NCBI RefSeq assembly: GCF_001632805.1
Contig: NZ_CP007220.1
Location: 4,464,001 to 4,528,000, forward strand
Reading direction: 5' to 3'
Origin: Mycobacteroides chelonae CCUG 47445
GTDB taxonomy: Bacteria; Actinomycetota; Actinomycetes; Mycobacteriales; Mycobacteriaceae
Length of the DNA: 64,000 bases
Within the stretch, counting starts at the first letter, position 1, and the number at the start of each line of letters is the position of its first letter. Under the pieces are notes generated by a model, which worked only from the letters and a program-made list of their open reading frames with translations, searched no databases and was not told the DNA's origin. Shown piece after piece: positions 47,774-56,563 of this stretch. The position numbers and the translations under genes were made by a program.

Positions 47774-48601
47774 TCACCCGGGCCTCCGGCCAGTCGCCGT
47801 GTTCAGTTGGATGATTCGCTCCGCCCGCCGGAGAACCGGCGCATCAACCATGGCGCCCTCGAACTGGAAGACACCGCGTTCCCGGTCCGCCTGCTCAAGC
47901 ACACCGTGCGCCCAACGCACCCGCTCGGCGGCCGGCCGGTACGCCGCGCGAATGACGCCTACCTGCGTGGGATGGATCGCCACCTTGGCATCGAATCCGA
48001 CGGCCACGGCGTCATCTGCTTCCGCGCGCAGACCTTCGAGCCCCGTGATGTCGAGGTACACCGAATCAAGAGCCATCCGGCCAAATGCCTTTGCCGCCAA
48101 TAAGGTTTGCGAGCGCACATGCTGCGCCACATCGCGATAGCGGCCGTCGGGCCAACGGTTGTTGGTGCCCCACGTCGCGGCAAAGAGATCCTCGGCACCC
48201 CACATCGCCGCGACAACGTTCTCGGGCCGTACCAATTCCGCGACATTGAGGGCTCCCAGTGGAGTCTCGACGAGAACCACCACACGTAACGGTGCCAGCG
48301 CCGCGACGTGATCCGCGTGTTCACTCTTGGCCAGCATTACGGTGGTGTACTCGGTCCGGGCGAGCGCCTCGACGTCCAGCCCGTGATCGGCGGTGTTGGC
48401 CGGGTTGAGACGGACCACGGTGCGACCGGGATCCAGCGGGGTACTGATCAGGGCGTCGCGGGCGGCAGAACGATCGGCGGCCGCAACCCCGTCCTCAAGA
48501 TCGAGAATCACCACATCTGCTGCTGCGGCGGCCTTTTCGAAGCGTTCGGGGCGATCAGCCGGGCAGAAGAGCCAGCCCGGCCCGGCATCAAGAAATGTCA
48601 T
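47774..48601 (-). CDS. citE: CitE-family CoA lyase (citramalyl-/beta-hydroxyacyl-CoA lyase)
   Basis: The opening GPGWLFCPADRPERFEKAA and VVILDLEDGV are as in mycobacterial CitE (Rv2498c). LVETPLGALN and MWGAEDL carry the Mg-binding Glu/Asp of the HpcH/HpaI fold. CitE homologues of this type split citramalyl-CoA or HMG-CoA-like thioesters to acetyl-CoA plus a ketoacid; they are not citrate-lyase complexes. Overlaps maoC by ATGA. Confidence 0.9.
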   Translation of the reverse strand: MTFLDAGPGWLFCPADRPERFEKAAAAADVVILDLEDGVAAADRSAARDALISTPLDPGRTVVRLNPANTADHGLDVEALARTEYTTVMLAKSEHADHVAALAPLRVVVLVETPLGALNVAELVRPENVVAAMWGAEDLFAATWGTNNRWPDGRYRDVAQHVRSQTLLAAKAFGRMALDSVYLDITGLEGLRAEADDAVAVGFDAKVAIHPTQVGVIRAAYRPAAERVRWAHGVLEQADRERGVFQFEGAMVDAPVLRRAERIIQLNTATGRRPG

Positions 48602-49089
48602 GGCTGCTGCCGTCCGGGCCGCTTGCGCACCATGGTCTTTCGCGAAGCCGTTGCCACCACGTCGCCGTGCTGATTTCTGCCGGTGTGCGCGAAGGCGACA
48701 ATGCCCTCACCCGGACGGCTCTTGGATTCGCGCTTGTCGATCACCTCTGACTCCGCATACAGCGTGTCACCGTGGAACAGCGGCTTGGGAAAGGCGATGT
48801 CGGAGAAGCCCAGATTCCCGACGATGGTGCCCTGAGTCAGTTGGGCGACCGACAACCCAACCAACGTCGAGAGAGTGAACATCGAGTTCACCAGCCGCTG
48901 ATTGAACGGCGGCAGTGCCTCCGAGAACGCCGCATCGAGATGCAATGCCTGGGTGTTCATGGTCAGCGTGGTGAACAGAACGTTGTCGGCCTCGGTGATC
49001 GTCCGCCCCGGTCGGTGCACGTACAGCACATCGGGCTCGAATTCCTCGAACCACAGACCGCGCTGCTCGACGATCTGTTTGTCGCCCAC
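48598..49089 (-). CDS. MaoC-family acyl-CoA dehydratase
   Basis: The hot-dog fold is indicated by GRTITEADNVLFTTLTMNTQALHLD (the catalytic Asp/His of the MaoC (R)-hydratase loop) and the later YAESEVIDKRES. Predicted length is 163 residues from the GTG at 49089, preceded by GGAGG; the open frame continues upstream (to 49404) across the divergent iclR gene and is not used. Located first in the operon, it probably hydrates the enoyl-CoA split by CitE. Confidence 0.87.
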   Translation of the reverse strand: MGDKQIVEQRGLWFEEFEPDVLYVHRPGRTITEADNVLFTTLTMNTQALHLDAAFSEALPPFNQRLVNSMFTLSTLVGLSVAQLTQGTIVGNLGFSDIAFPKPLFHGDTLYAESEVIDKRESKSRPGEGIVAFAHTGRNQHGDVVATASRKTMVRKRPGRQQP

Positions 49090-49222
49090 AACCACCTCCA
49101 AGCCCAACCCGGGCGTCCACTTGCTGGCACACCGGGCGCACCGACACTTTGGATGAAAACCCAGTTGTACGGCAAGGATGGCGCAGAAAGTTCTCACCCG
49201 ATGAACACACTTGGGCTTGAAC

Positions 49223-49237
49223 GTCCACTCAATGGAC
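49223..49237. promoter_or_regulatory. short palindrome at the iclR start (possible IclR operator)
   Basis: gtcca-ctcaa-tggac is a 15-base dyad between the divergent maoC and iclR genes, the length usual for IclR sites. It covers the ATG at 49232, so the true iclR start may be GTG 49253. Confidence 0.5.
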
Positions 49238-50011
49238 ACGTATCGTGAGCAGGTGACCGAGGCACCCAGCGTGGTACGCCGCACCGCGGCCCTGCTGCGC
49301 GCCGTCTCGGCAGATACCGGAACGGGCGTCAGCACCACAGAACTCGCTCGCCGCACCGACATCCCGCGGGCCACCGCGCACCGGCTGCTGGAATCGCTCG
49401 CCACCGAGGGGCTGGTGGAGCGCGATACCCGCTCCGGCCAGTGGTTCCTGGGCCCAGAGATCTACGTGCTCGGCGCTACTTCAGCTCCCCGGTACAACAT
49501 CACGGAGAAGGCTGCCGCCGACGTGGCGGCACTGGCACGGGAAACCGGCGAGAGCGCGTTCTTCTCACTACGCCGCGGCGATCACACCGTCGTGTTGCTC
49601 AGCGAGGACGGCGATTTCCCGATCCGGTCACACGTGCTGTACGAGGGCGCCCGTTTCCCGCTCGGAATCGTCTCATCCGGAATGGCCGTCCTGGCTTACC
49701 TTCCGGACGACGCGATCCACGCCTACTTGAACAGAGCCGACCTACAGTCGGAGTGGGGCAACGGTTTTAGCATCGATGCCGTCTGGGAGCGTATCGGCGC
49801 CACCCGACAAGCCGGCTGGTCCCTCAACCCCGGCCAGTTGGTCGAGGGGTCCTGGGGCATGGCCGCCGCCGTGTTCGACGCCAACCACAACCCCATCGGT
49901 GCGCTCACCTTGACCGGCATCGAGGCACGGTTCAACGCCGAACGTCAGCCGGTGCTCGGACAGCTCTTGCTGCGGCACGCGCATCGGCTCAGCCGTGCCG
50001 TACGCCGCTAG
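49232..50011 (+). CDS. IclR-family regulator
   Basis: The protein has an N-terminal winged helix (STTELARRTDIPRATAHRLLESLATEGLVERD) and a C-terminal ligand-binding domain of about 170 residues. IclR proteins sense small acids and control catabolic operons; the divergent maoC-citE-fadD-AACS operon is the natural target. Start ATG 49232 or GTG 49253. The C-terminus overlaps the lysG stop by 4 bases (convergent). Confidence 0.9.
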   Translation: MDTYREQVTEAPSVVRRTAALLRAVSADTGTGVSTTELARRTDIPRATAHRLLESLATEGLVERDTRSGQWFLGPEIYVLGATSAPRYNITEKAAADVAALARETGESAFFSLRRGDHTVVLLSEDGDFPIRSHVLYEGARFPLGIVSSGMAVLAYLPDDAIHAYLNRADLQSEWGNGFSIDAVWERIGATRQAGWSLNPGQLVEGSWGMAAAVFDANHNPIGALTLTGIEARFNAERQPVLGQLLLRHAHRLSRAVRR

Positions 50012-50883
50012 GGTCCGCGACGCAGAACCGAGGACGACTCGCGGACCGCGGAGGTGATCGCATGCAATGTCGAGGATTCGAATTTCCAGTGCTGCCAATA
50101 CAACGGCACATCGAGATACCGCCCCGGCGCCAGATCGACGAGGCCTCCGTGATCCAACTGCTCGAGCATCATCCCCCAACCCAGCCCCACCCGCAGCGCC
50201 TCGGTGTTTCCACTCGTCGTGGGCACGTAGTGCTCCGGGACAGCAACATCGCGACGAAAGAGCTTGCGCAAGAACTGGTCCTGGAGAGCATCACGCCTGT
50301 CCCACCGCATCATCGGTGCCCGCCGCACGGCCTCGATCCCAGAGCCGAGCAGCCCGCTGGGAAGGTAACGCGCGACGTACCCCGGTGACGCCATACCGAA
50401 GTACCGCATGGAGCCAAGCGGTTCGGAGCGACATCCGGCGATGGGTTTCGGTTCTGTGGTCACCGCCGCCATCACGACTCCCGCCCGGAGGAGCTCTGCC
50501 GAATGGTCCTGGTCCTCAACGCGGATGTCGATGAGCACACCGTCGGGGATTCGCGCCAACACCGACCCCATCCAGGTTTCGAATGAGTCGGCGTTTACCG
50601 CGATCGCGACCCGTATCGGGGATCCATCGACTCCCATCTCGCGCAGCGCCTCACGCTCCAGGGTACCGACCTGGGCTGCCAGCCGCATCAGCGATGCGCC
50701 CGCATCGGTTGCCACACAAGGCTTCTCGCGGCGAACCAGCACCTGGCCCACAGATTGCTCCAGGGCCTTGACGCGTTGACTTACCGCCGAGGGGGTGATG
50801 ACGAGCCGCCGGGCAGCGGCATCGAAGCTGCCCTCCTCGATGACGGCAGCGAAGGCGACCAACTGCTGCGAGTTCAAACTCAC
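50008..50883 (-). CDS. lysG: LysR-family regulator LysG (ArgP)
   Basis: The 291-residue protein has an N-terminal HTH (GSFDAAARRLVITPSAVSQRVKALEQSVG) and LysR effector domain with SPGYVARYLP. Together with the divergent lysE it is the lysine/arginine-sensing pair known from Corynebacterium and M. tuberculosis (Rv1985c). GTG 50883 is adjacent to a LysR-box palindrome. It should activate lysE when basic amino acids accumulate. Confidence 0.9.
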   Translation of the reverse strand: MSLNSQQLVAFAAVIEEGSFDAAARRLVITPSAVSQRVKALEQSVGQVLVRREKPCVATDAGASLMRLAAQVGTLEREALREMGVDGSPIRVAIAVNADSFETWMGSVLARIPDGVLIDIRVEDQDHSAELLRAGVVMAAVTTEPKPIAGCRSEPLGSMRYFGMASPGYVARYLPSGLLGSGIEAVRRAPMMRWDRRDALQDQFLRKLFRRDVAVPEHYVPTTSGNTEALRVGLGWGMMLEQLDHGGLVDLAPGRYLDVPLYWQHWKFESSTLHAITSAVRESSSVLRRGP

Positions 50884-50898
50884 ATTAGGAACTCTAAT
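50884..50898. promoter_or_regulatory. LysR-type box upstream of lysG/lysE
   Basis: ATTAG-GAACT-CTAAT is a 15-base dyad with the T-N11-A core of LysR sites, lying in the 71-base gap between divergent lysG and lysE. Downstream aatcattagctatac looks like a promoter core. Confidence 0.7.
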
Positions 50899-50954
50899 GC
50901 AGAGTAAGAATCATTAGCTATACTACATCGTTTTCTCGCCTTAGCGTCGATGTT

Positions 50955-51548
50955 GTGACCGTCCTCTTCCTCGGCTTTCTGACCGGAATGTCCCTCATTG
51001 CCGCCATCGGCGCCCAGAACGCCTTCGTGCTCAGACAAGGGATTCGCAGTGAATACGTGCTGCCGGTGGTCGCCGTGTGCATCACCGGCGACTTTCTGCT
51101 CATCGCCGCGGGCATCGGTGGCCTCGGTGGCCTGATCGCGGCCACGCCGAGTCTGCTCACCGTGGCCAAGGTGGGCGGTGCCGCGTTTCTCATCTGCTAC
51201 GGGTTATTGGCCGCCCGCCGCGCATTACGGCCCGGCACTCTGGTTCCCGCCGAATCCAATCCGGCACGCCTCGGCGCGGTGCTGATGACCGCACTGGCCA
51301 TCACCTTCCTGAATCCGCACGTCTATCTCGACACCGTGGTGCTGCTCGGCTCACTCGCCAACGCACACCAAGACGCACGCTGGCTGTTCGGCGCGGGCGC
51401 CCTGATCGCAAGTGTCGTCTGGTTCGTCGGGCTCGGCTTCGGCGCCCGGTATCTCGCGGGGCTGTTCCAGCGTCCGGGAACCTGGCGTGCACTCGACGCC
51501 GTCATCGCCGTCGTGATGATCGCGCTGGGCCTCTCATTGGTCGCCTGA
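50955..51548 (+). CDS. lysE: LysE-family lysine/arginine exporter
   Basis: The 197-residue membrane protein has about six helices and the family opening [20 protein letters not shown]. It exports L-lysine and L-arginine to prevent harmful accumulation, activated by LysG. The divergent lysG and the LysR box support the assignment. Confidence 0.9.
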   Translation: MTVLFLGFLTGMSLIAAIGAQNAFVLRQGIRSEYVLPVVAVCITGDFLLIAAGIGGLGGLIAATPSLLTVAKVGGAAFLICYGLLAARRALRPGTLVPAESNPARLGAVLMTALAITFLNPHVYLDTVVLLGSLANAHQDARWLFGAGALIASVVWFVGLGFGARYLAGLFQRPGTWRALDAVIAVVMIALGLSLVA

Positions 51549-51557
51549 TCACCCTTG

Positions 51558-51575
51558 CCGAACCATTTGGTTCGG
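51558..51575. promoter_or_regulatory. TetR-type operator of the alcohol-dehydrogenase operon
   Basis: ccgaacca-tt-tggttcgg is an 18-base perfect dyad 41 bases upstream of the operon's first gene. A second half-site (ccgaacca) lies about 15 bases further on. The TetR at the operon end is the likely binder. Confidence 0.75.
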
Positions 51576-51615
51576 TGTTAGCGTCCTTCCCGAACCAACT
51601 GACTTGGGAGAGACA

Positions 51616-52083
51616 ATGGATGTCGACAAAGCCCGCACCCGCTTCGCCGAACTTCGAGGCCACCGGGACGTCAGTCCCGCCGACCTCGACGAGATTTGGG
51701 CCGCGCTCGACACCGTCCGACCCGAAGACATGCTCGGCAGCTGGAAGGGCGACGAGTTCCACACCGGACACAAGATGAACGGCCAGCTGGCCGCCGCCCG
51801 CTGGTACGGCAAGATCTTCACATCCATCAACGACGTAGAGCCGATCGTCTGTTACGACGACGACGGAAAGTTGTTCTCCAACAACGATTTGAGTCTGGGT
51901 GGTGCAACCCTGTGGGATATCGAGTTCCGCGGAGAGGTCACCGGCACCATGGTGTACGACGGACAGCCCACTTTTGATCACTTCAAGTGGGTCGACGAGA
52001 ACACACTGATGGGCATCATGAACGGCAAGCGTCAGCGCGCCAGCGGCAACTACCTCTACTTCATCCTCGAACGCGATCAGTGA
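51616..52083 (+). CDS. GXWXG/DUF4334 domain protein
   Basis: The 155-residue protein contains LGSWKGDEFHTGH, fitting the GXWXG signature, and a DUF4334-like C-terminal half (WDIEFRGEVTGTMVYDGQPTFDHF). Function is unknown; these proteins are often linked to dehydrogenases in actinobacteria. ATG 51616 has GGAGAG upstream. Its stop overlaps the start of the alcohol dehydrogenase (GTGA). Confidence 0.82.
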   Translation: MDVDKARTRFAELRGHRDVSPADLDEIWAALDTVRPEDMLGSWKGDEFHTGHKMNGQLAAARWYGKIFTSINDVEPIVCYDDDGKLFSNNDLSLGGATLWDIEFRGEVTGTMVYDGQPTFDHFKWVDENTLMGIMNGKRQRASGNYLYFILERDQ

Positions 52084-53147
52084 AAGTCACTGCAGCCCTG
52101 AGCCGATCGGCCGATTCTTCATTCACACTCGAAGACGTCGAACTCGAGGAGCCGCGCTCCGATGAGGTGCTCGTCAAGATTCACGCCACCGGCGTGTGCC
52201 ACACCGACCTGACCTTCACATCACAGGTACCGATCCCGGCGGTGCTGGGCCATGAGGGTGCGGGGGTCGTCCAGGCGGTAGGCCCTGAGGTCACCGGCAT
52301 CCGGCCAGGAGACCGTGTGGTGTTGAGCTACCGCAGCTGCGGCCAGTGCCGGCAGTGCGATGCGGGTGAGCGGGCCTACTGCTCCCGCGCCGCCCGGCTC
52401 AACCTCTCGGGTACCCGGCTCGACGGTACGACGACACTGTCCCAGAACGGGAACGCACTGTTCGGCTCGTTCTTCGGACAGTCAAGCTTCGCCCAATACG
52501 CACTCGCCACCGCCGACAACACCGTCGTGGTGGACCCCTCCACGGACCTCACGACCGCCGCGCCCCTGGGCTGCGGCCTGCAGACCGGTGCCGGTGCGGT
52601 GCTCAATGTGCTTACACCTGAAACAGATTCGCGCCTCGTGGTGTTCGGCGCGGGCGGTGTCGGCCTCGCCGCGGTGATGGCCGCCAAGGCGGTCGGCGTG
52701 CAGACGATCATCGCCGTGGACCCTGTCGCCTCACGACGAGACAAGGCCGTCGAATTGGGCGCGACCCATACCGTCGACCCCACAACCCAGGACGTGACGA
52801 CCATCGCACGCGGGGCCACCCATGCCCTGGACACCACGGCCAACCCCGATGTCATCGCCACCGCGCTCGGCTTGCTGCGGCAGCGCGGCGTACTGGTTCT
52901 GGTCGGGCTGGGCGCCTCGCGCGGAACAATCGATCTCACCGATCTGATGTTCGGCGGCAAGGTGATCCGCGGATGCATCGAGGGCGACGCGAATCCTCTG
53001 GAGTTCATTCCGGAACTGCTGAGGATGCACGCGCAGGGCCGCTTCCCGATCGAATCGCTGATACGCACCTACCCGGCGCGTGATATCGATCGAGCCGTCG
53101 CGGACGCGCGATCGGGAATCGCGATCAAACCGGTGCTGCTCTGGTGA
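52080..53147 (+). CDS. zinc-dependent alcohol dehydrogenase (MDR family)
   Basis: The 355-residue protein has catalytic zinc ligands Cys40 and His58-Glu59 (GHEGAG), structural-zinc Cys87, Cys90, Cys93 and Cys101, and the NAD motif GAGGVGLAAVM. The long loop after 101 resembles benzyl-alcohol-type dehydrogenases. GTG start overlaps the preceding stop. It probably oxidises an aryl or aliphatic alcohol under control of the downstream TetR. Confidence 0.92.
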   Translation: MKVTAALSRSADSSFTLEDVELEEPRSDEVLVKIHATGVCHTDLTFTSQVPIPAVLGHEGAGVVQAVGPEVTGIRPGDRVVLSYRSCGQCRQCDAGERAYCSRAARLNLSGTRLDGTTTLSQNGNALFGSFFGQSSFAQYALATADNTVVVDPSTDLTTAAPLGCGLQTGAGAVLNVLTPETDSRLVVFGAGGVGLAAVMAAKAVGVQTIIAVDPVASRRDKAVELGATHTVDPTTQDVTTIARGATHALDTTANPDVIATALGLLRQRGVLVLVGLGASRGTIDLTDLMFGGKVIRGCIEGDANPLEFIPELLRMHAQGRFPIESLIRTYPARDIDRAVADARSGIAIKPVLLW

Positions 53148-53731
53148 GCGCCATGCGAGCGGCCGGGCAGGCCACCCACGACCGGATCATGGCGGCCGCC
53201 AAGGCCGAGTTCACCGAGTACGGCTTCGCCGGCGCGCGGCTCAACCGAATTGCCACCAATGCGAACGCAAGTAAGGAACGGCTGTACAGCTACTTTGAGA
53301 GCAAGGAGCAGCTGTTTGAAGCCGTTGTGGCGCAATGGATCAATGATGCGCCATACAAGGTGCCGCTGCGCGCCGACGATGTGCCGGGCTACGTCGCGGG
53401 CCTCTTCGACAACATCGTCGCCGACCCCCAGGGCGCACGGTTGCAGCGCTGGATCGAGCTGGAAGCCCCCGACGGAATGTTCGACAACCACGTACTGCGC
53501 CGCATCTTCCAGGCGAAACTCGACGAGGTGCGCCGGGGCCAGCAGTGCGGGCTCATCGACCCGGCGTGGGACCCGACATGTCTGCTCATGATGCTGATCG
53601 ATATCGCCTACTCGATGGCGGCTAGCGGATTCGGTATCGACCGGATTGTCGGCGAACCGCTCGGCGACGACGTGCTCGCGGACCGCCGCACCGCAGCCGC
53701 CGAGGCGGCACGCCGGCTGGTGGCCCGTTAA
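53144..53731 (+). CDS. TetR-family regulator closing the ADH operon
   Basis: A 195-residue regulator (HTH: ARLNRIATNANASKERLYSYFESKEQLFE) overlapping the dehydrogenase stop by GTGA, so the whole operon is translationally coupled. The 18-base palindrome at the operon promoter is its expected site. Confidence 0.9.
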   Translation: MSAMRAAGQATHDRIMAAAKAEFTEYGFAGARLNRIATNANASKERLYSYFESKEQLFEAVVAQWINDAPYKVPLRADDVPGYVAGLFDNIVADPQGARLQRWIELEAPDGMFDNHVLRRIFQAKLDEVRRGQQCGLIDPAWDPTCLLMMLIDIAYSMAASGFGIDRIVGEPLGDDVLADRRTAAAEAARRLVAR

Positions 53732-53779
53732 CGAACATCGCCGCACCCCCTGAGTGCATGTGCCAGCTACTCTCGATAT

Positions 53780-54772
53780 GTGCCGTCCGCGATATTGACC
53801 CGCCGCGGGTTTCTCGCTGCCGGTGCCACGCTCGCCGCGGGCACCGCGCTGGCTGCCTGCACCAAGGACTCTCCTCCCACCTCCGAGCGCAACGGCGTCG
53901 CCGTCATCAAGCACGCGTTCGGCACCACCGAAGTCAAGACTCCGCCACAGCGCATCGTCAGTGCCGGGTACACCGAGCATGACTACCTGCTGGCGCTGGG
54001 CATCGTCCCTATCGCGGTCACCGAGTGGTACGGCGGATTCCCCTTCGCCACCTGGCCGTGGGCCACCGATCGCCTGGGCGCGGCCACACCCGAGGTGCTC
54101 ACCCTTACCGACGGCCTGATGGTCGACAAGATCGCATCCCTGAAACCCGACCTCATCCTGGCCACCAACGCCGGGCTGGATCAGGACAGCTACAACAAGT
54201 TGTCCGGTATCGCACCGACCATCGCGCAGTCGGGTAAGTACGCGTTCTTCGAGCCGTGGAAGGACCAGGCCAAGGCCATCGGGCAGGCCGTGTTCAAGCC
54301 GTCGGAGATGGACGCCGTGATGCAGGCCGTCGACAGCAGATTCGCTTCGGCCACGTCCGCGCACCCCAGCTTCAAGGATAAGAAGGTCATCTACCTGCAG
54401 GGTGAACTGCTCGACGGACAGGCCATCGCGTACCGATCCGGACCGCGCACCGGATTCCTCAGCACTCTCGGGTTGGTCATTCCCACCGAGTTGGAGAGCT
54501 ACGGCAAGGCCGACCAGCTTGCCCATCTTCCGGCGGATCAGCTTGCCAGCGTGCTCGGGCAGGCCGATGTGCTGCTGTGGAGCACCGAATCCGATGAGCA
54601 GAGCACCGCACTGCAGGCAGATCCGGTGATCACCAAGCTGGGCTCCTCGCTGCTGAACCGCAGCATTTTCACCAGCAAGGAGTTGGCCGGCGCCATCAAC
54701 TTCAGCTCGCCGCTGAGTCTGACCTACGTGGCGGACAACCTGGTCCCCCAGCTGGCCCGAGTACTGGGGTGA
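53780..54772 (+). CDS. fecB2: iron-siderophore-type ABC substrate-binding lipoprotein (FecB2-like)
   Basis: Start GTG 53780. LTRRGFLAAGATLAAGTALAAC combines a Tat-type RR with a lipobox at Cys27. The mature part is a periplasmic binding-protein fold (PQRIVSAGYTEHDYLLALGIVPIAV, DLILATNAGLDQDSYNKLSGIAPTI). Proximity to pxpB/pxpC and aac mirrors Rv0265c in M. tuberculosis. No ABC permease or ATPase is in the window. Confidence 0.87.
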   Translation: MPSAILTRRGFLAAGATLAAGTALAACTKDSPPTSERNGVAVIKHAFGTTEVKTPPQRIVSAGYTEHDYLLALGIVPIAVTEWYGGFPFATWPWATDRLGAATPEVLTLTDGLMVDKIASLKPDLILATNAGLDQDSYNKLSGIAPTIAQSGKYAFFEPWKDQAKAIGQAVFKPSEMDAVMQAVDSRFASATSAHPSFKDKKVIYLQGELLDGQAIAYRSGPRTGFLSTLGLVIPTELESYGKADQLAHLPADQLASVLGQADVLLWSTESDEQSTALQADPVITKLGSSLLNRSIFTSKELAGAINFSSPLSLTYVADNLVPQLARVLG

Positions 54773-55164
54773 TGAACTACCCACCCGCCCGACCGGCCCA
54801 GCCGTATTGGGCTGATGTTGTGATTCGCGTAGTCGGCGGCATCGTGGGCGCCATAGCTCTTGGTGTCTTCGCACTGGGTGCATACATGGTGTTGTCGACC
54901 CGGCTGTCGTCGAATCCGTTCGCCGACCCGCACGGCTACGGGCTGATCATCGGAATGGTGCTCGCCCTGCCCTGCGGACTGCTGGCCTCAGGCACCTTGC
55001 CGTTGGCGCTCCCCCGCGCACAATGGCTCCGCGCCTTCACCGTCTGCTTTGTCGTGTATCTCGCGTCAGCGGCATTGTTGATCTACTCGGCCGCCACCAT
55101 GCCCAACCGCCCTCCGCCCTGCGCGACAAATCCACCCGCGCCGCACTGCACGCACGCACCCTAG
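54772..55164 (+). CDS. small membrane protein, unknown
   Basis: The 130-residue protein has three hydrophobic helices and a Pro/Cys-rich tail (RPPPCATNPPAPHC). Its ATG overlaps the FecB2 stop by one base, so it is co-transcribed. I do not recognise a family. Confidence 0.7.
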   Translation: MNYPPARPAQPYWADVVIRVVGGIVGAIALGVFALGAYMVLSTRLSSNPFADPHGYGLIIGMVLALPCGLLASGTLPLALPRAQWLRAFTVCFVVYLASAALLIYSAATMPNRPPPCATNPPAPHCTHAP

Positions 55165-55174
55165 ACTTCGCGGA

Positions 55175-55888
55175 ATGGCGACAAGCGAGGTCGAGACAAG
55201 CTCCCAGGATCCTGTGGTCTTCGCCCAGGTGGGCCGCAGCTACTATCCGCTGCTGTCGGCTGTCTTTGTCGGAGTCGTACTCATCTCGAACGTGGCTGCC
55301 ACCAAGGCAATTGGCTTTGGCCCGGTGGTCGGCGATTGGTCGCTGATCACCGACGGGGCGTTTGTGCTGTTCCCGCTGAGCTATGTGATCGGCGATGTGC
55401 TCAGTGAGGTCTACGGGTATCGCGCCACCAACCGGGTGATCCTGCTCGGGTTCGCGATGGAGCTCCTGGCATGCCTGGTGTTGTGGACGGCCAAGATCCT
55501 GCCGCCCGCCGACTTCTATCCCAACCAAGAGGCCTTTTCCACCATCGTCACCAGCATCACCACGCTCATGGTGGCAGGGCTCGCGGGATACCTTGTTGGA
55601 CAAACACTTAACGCACTCGTGGTGGTGCGCATGAAGAAACGTTCCAAGGAACGCCACCTGTGGGCGCGGCTGGTGGGCTCGACGGTTATCGGTGAGTTCG
55701 CCGATTCACTGGTGTTCTGTTCCATCGCCGCCACCGCGCTGGGCATTCACACCTTCGGGCAGTTGGCGACATACACGGCGCTGGGCTGGATCTTCAAGTC
55801 CGTGGTGGAGATCGTGATGCTGCCGATTACCTATCGCGTGATCGCCTACATCAAGAAGCACGAGCCGACTTATACACAGGCCGGATAA
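55175..55888 (+). CDS. queuosine-precursor transporter (YhhQ/VUT family)
   Basis: The 237-residue membrane protein has about six helices. SNVAATKAIGF, the middle segment PLSYVIGDVLSEVYGYRATNR and GEFADSLVFCSIA are typical of YhhQ-type vitamin uptake transporters, which import queuosine precursors such as preQ0/preQ1. Whether this host makes queuosine is not shown here. Confidence 0.88.
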   Translation: MATSEVETSSQDPVVFAQVGRSYYPLLSAVFVGVVLISNVAATKAIGFGPVVGDWSLITDGAFVLFPLSYVIGDVLSEVYGYRATNRVILLGFAMELLACLVLWTAKILPPADFYPNQEAFSTIVTSITTLMVAGLAGYLVGQTLNALVVVRMKKRSKERHLWARLVGSTVIGEFADSLVFCSIAATALGIHTFGQLATYTALGWIFKSVVEIVMLPITYRVIAYIKKHEPTYTQAG

Positions 55889-55927
55889 ATGCGCCCCTAG
55901 GCGTGCCCACGGGAGTACCGTCGAAGT

Positions 55928-56563
55928 ATGAGTACCGCAACGGATTTGAAGGTGCGGGATCACGGGGATCGGGCGTTGTTGCTCGAGTGCACATCCGTGC
56001 AGGAAGTGCTGGCGTGGACGTCGGCGCTGAATGCCGACCCTATCGACGGCGTCACCGACATCGTTCCCGCGTCCCGCACCGTACTTCTCAAGCTCGACAG
56101 CCCAGCCGACCAGGCCATAGTGCGCCACCGGCTGACACAACGCACGACACCGTGGGGTACGGCGGAGAGCACCGCGTCGCCACCGATAACCATCCCGGTG
56201 CGGTACGACGGTCTCGATCTTGAAGAGGTTGCCGAGCACACGGGCCTCGGTGTGGATGGCGTCATCGCGGCACATACCGGAACGGTGTGGACGGTCGGAT
56301 TCTGCGGATTCGCACCGGGATTCGCGTACCTCGTGGGCGGGGACACACGTCTGGCCATACCGCGCCGCGCCGACCCGCGCACCAAAGTACCTGCCGGTGC
56401 CGTCGCACTCGCCGGCGAGTTCAGCGGGATATACCCGCGTGAATCCCCCGGCGGCTGGCAACTGATCGGCCACACCGACGCCGTCATCTGGGACCTCGAC
56501 CGCAACCCACCAGCGCTACTCACGCCCGGAACTCGGGTCAAGTTTCACGAGGTGACCGCATGA
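55928..56563 (+). CDS. pxpB: 5-oxoprolinase subunit B (allophanate hydrolase subunit 1 family)
   Basis: The 211-residue protein is recognised by [64 protein letters not shown] segments, the KipI/PxpB family. With PxpC (and a PxpA elsewhere) it opens 5-oxoproline to glutamate with ATP. Stop overlaps pxpC by ATGA. Context matches Rv0264c. Confidence 0.92.
   Translation: MSTATDLKVRDHGDRALLLECTSVQEVLAWTSALNADPIDGVTDIVPASRTVLLKLDSPADQAIVRHRLTQRTTPWGTAESTASPPITIPVRYDGLDLEEVAEHTGLGVDGVIAAHTGTVWTVGFCGFAPGFAYLVGGDTRLAIPRRADPRTKVPAGAVALAGEFSGIYPRESPGGWQLIGHTDAVIWDLDRNPPALLTPGTRVKFHEVTA

Noticed and set aside
53069..54883. 604-codon minus-strand frame across tetR and fecB2
   Set aside because: It crosses two well-supported genes and shows no fold-like composition.
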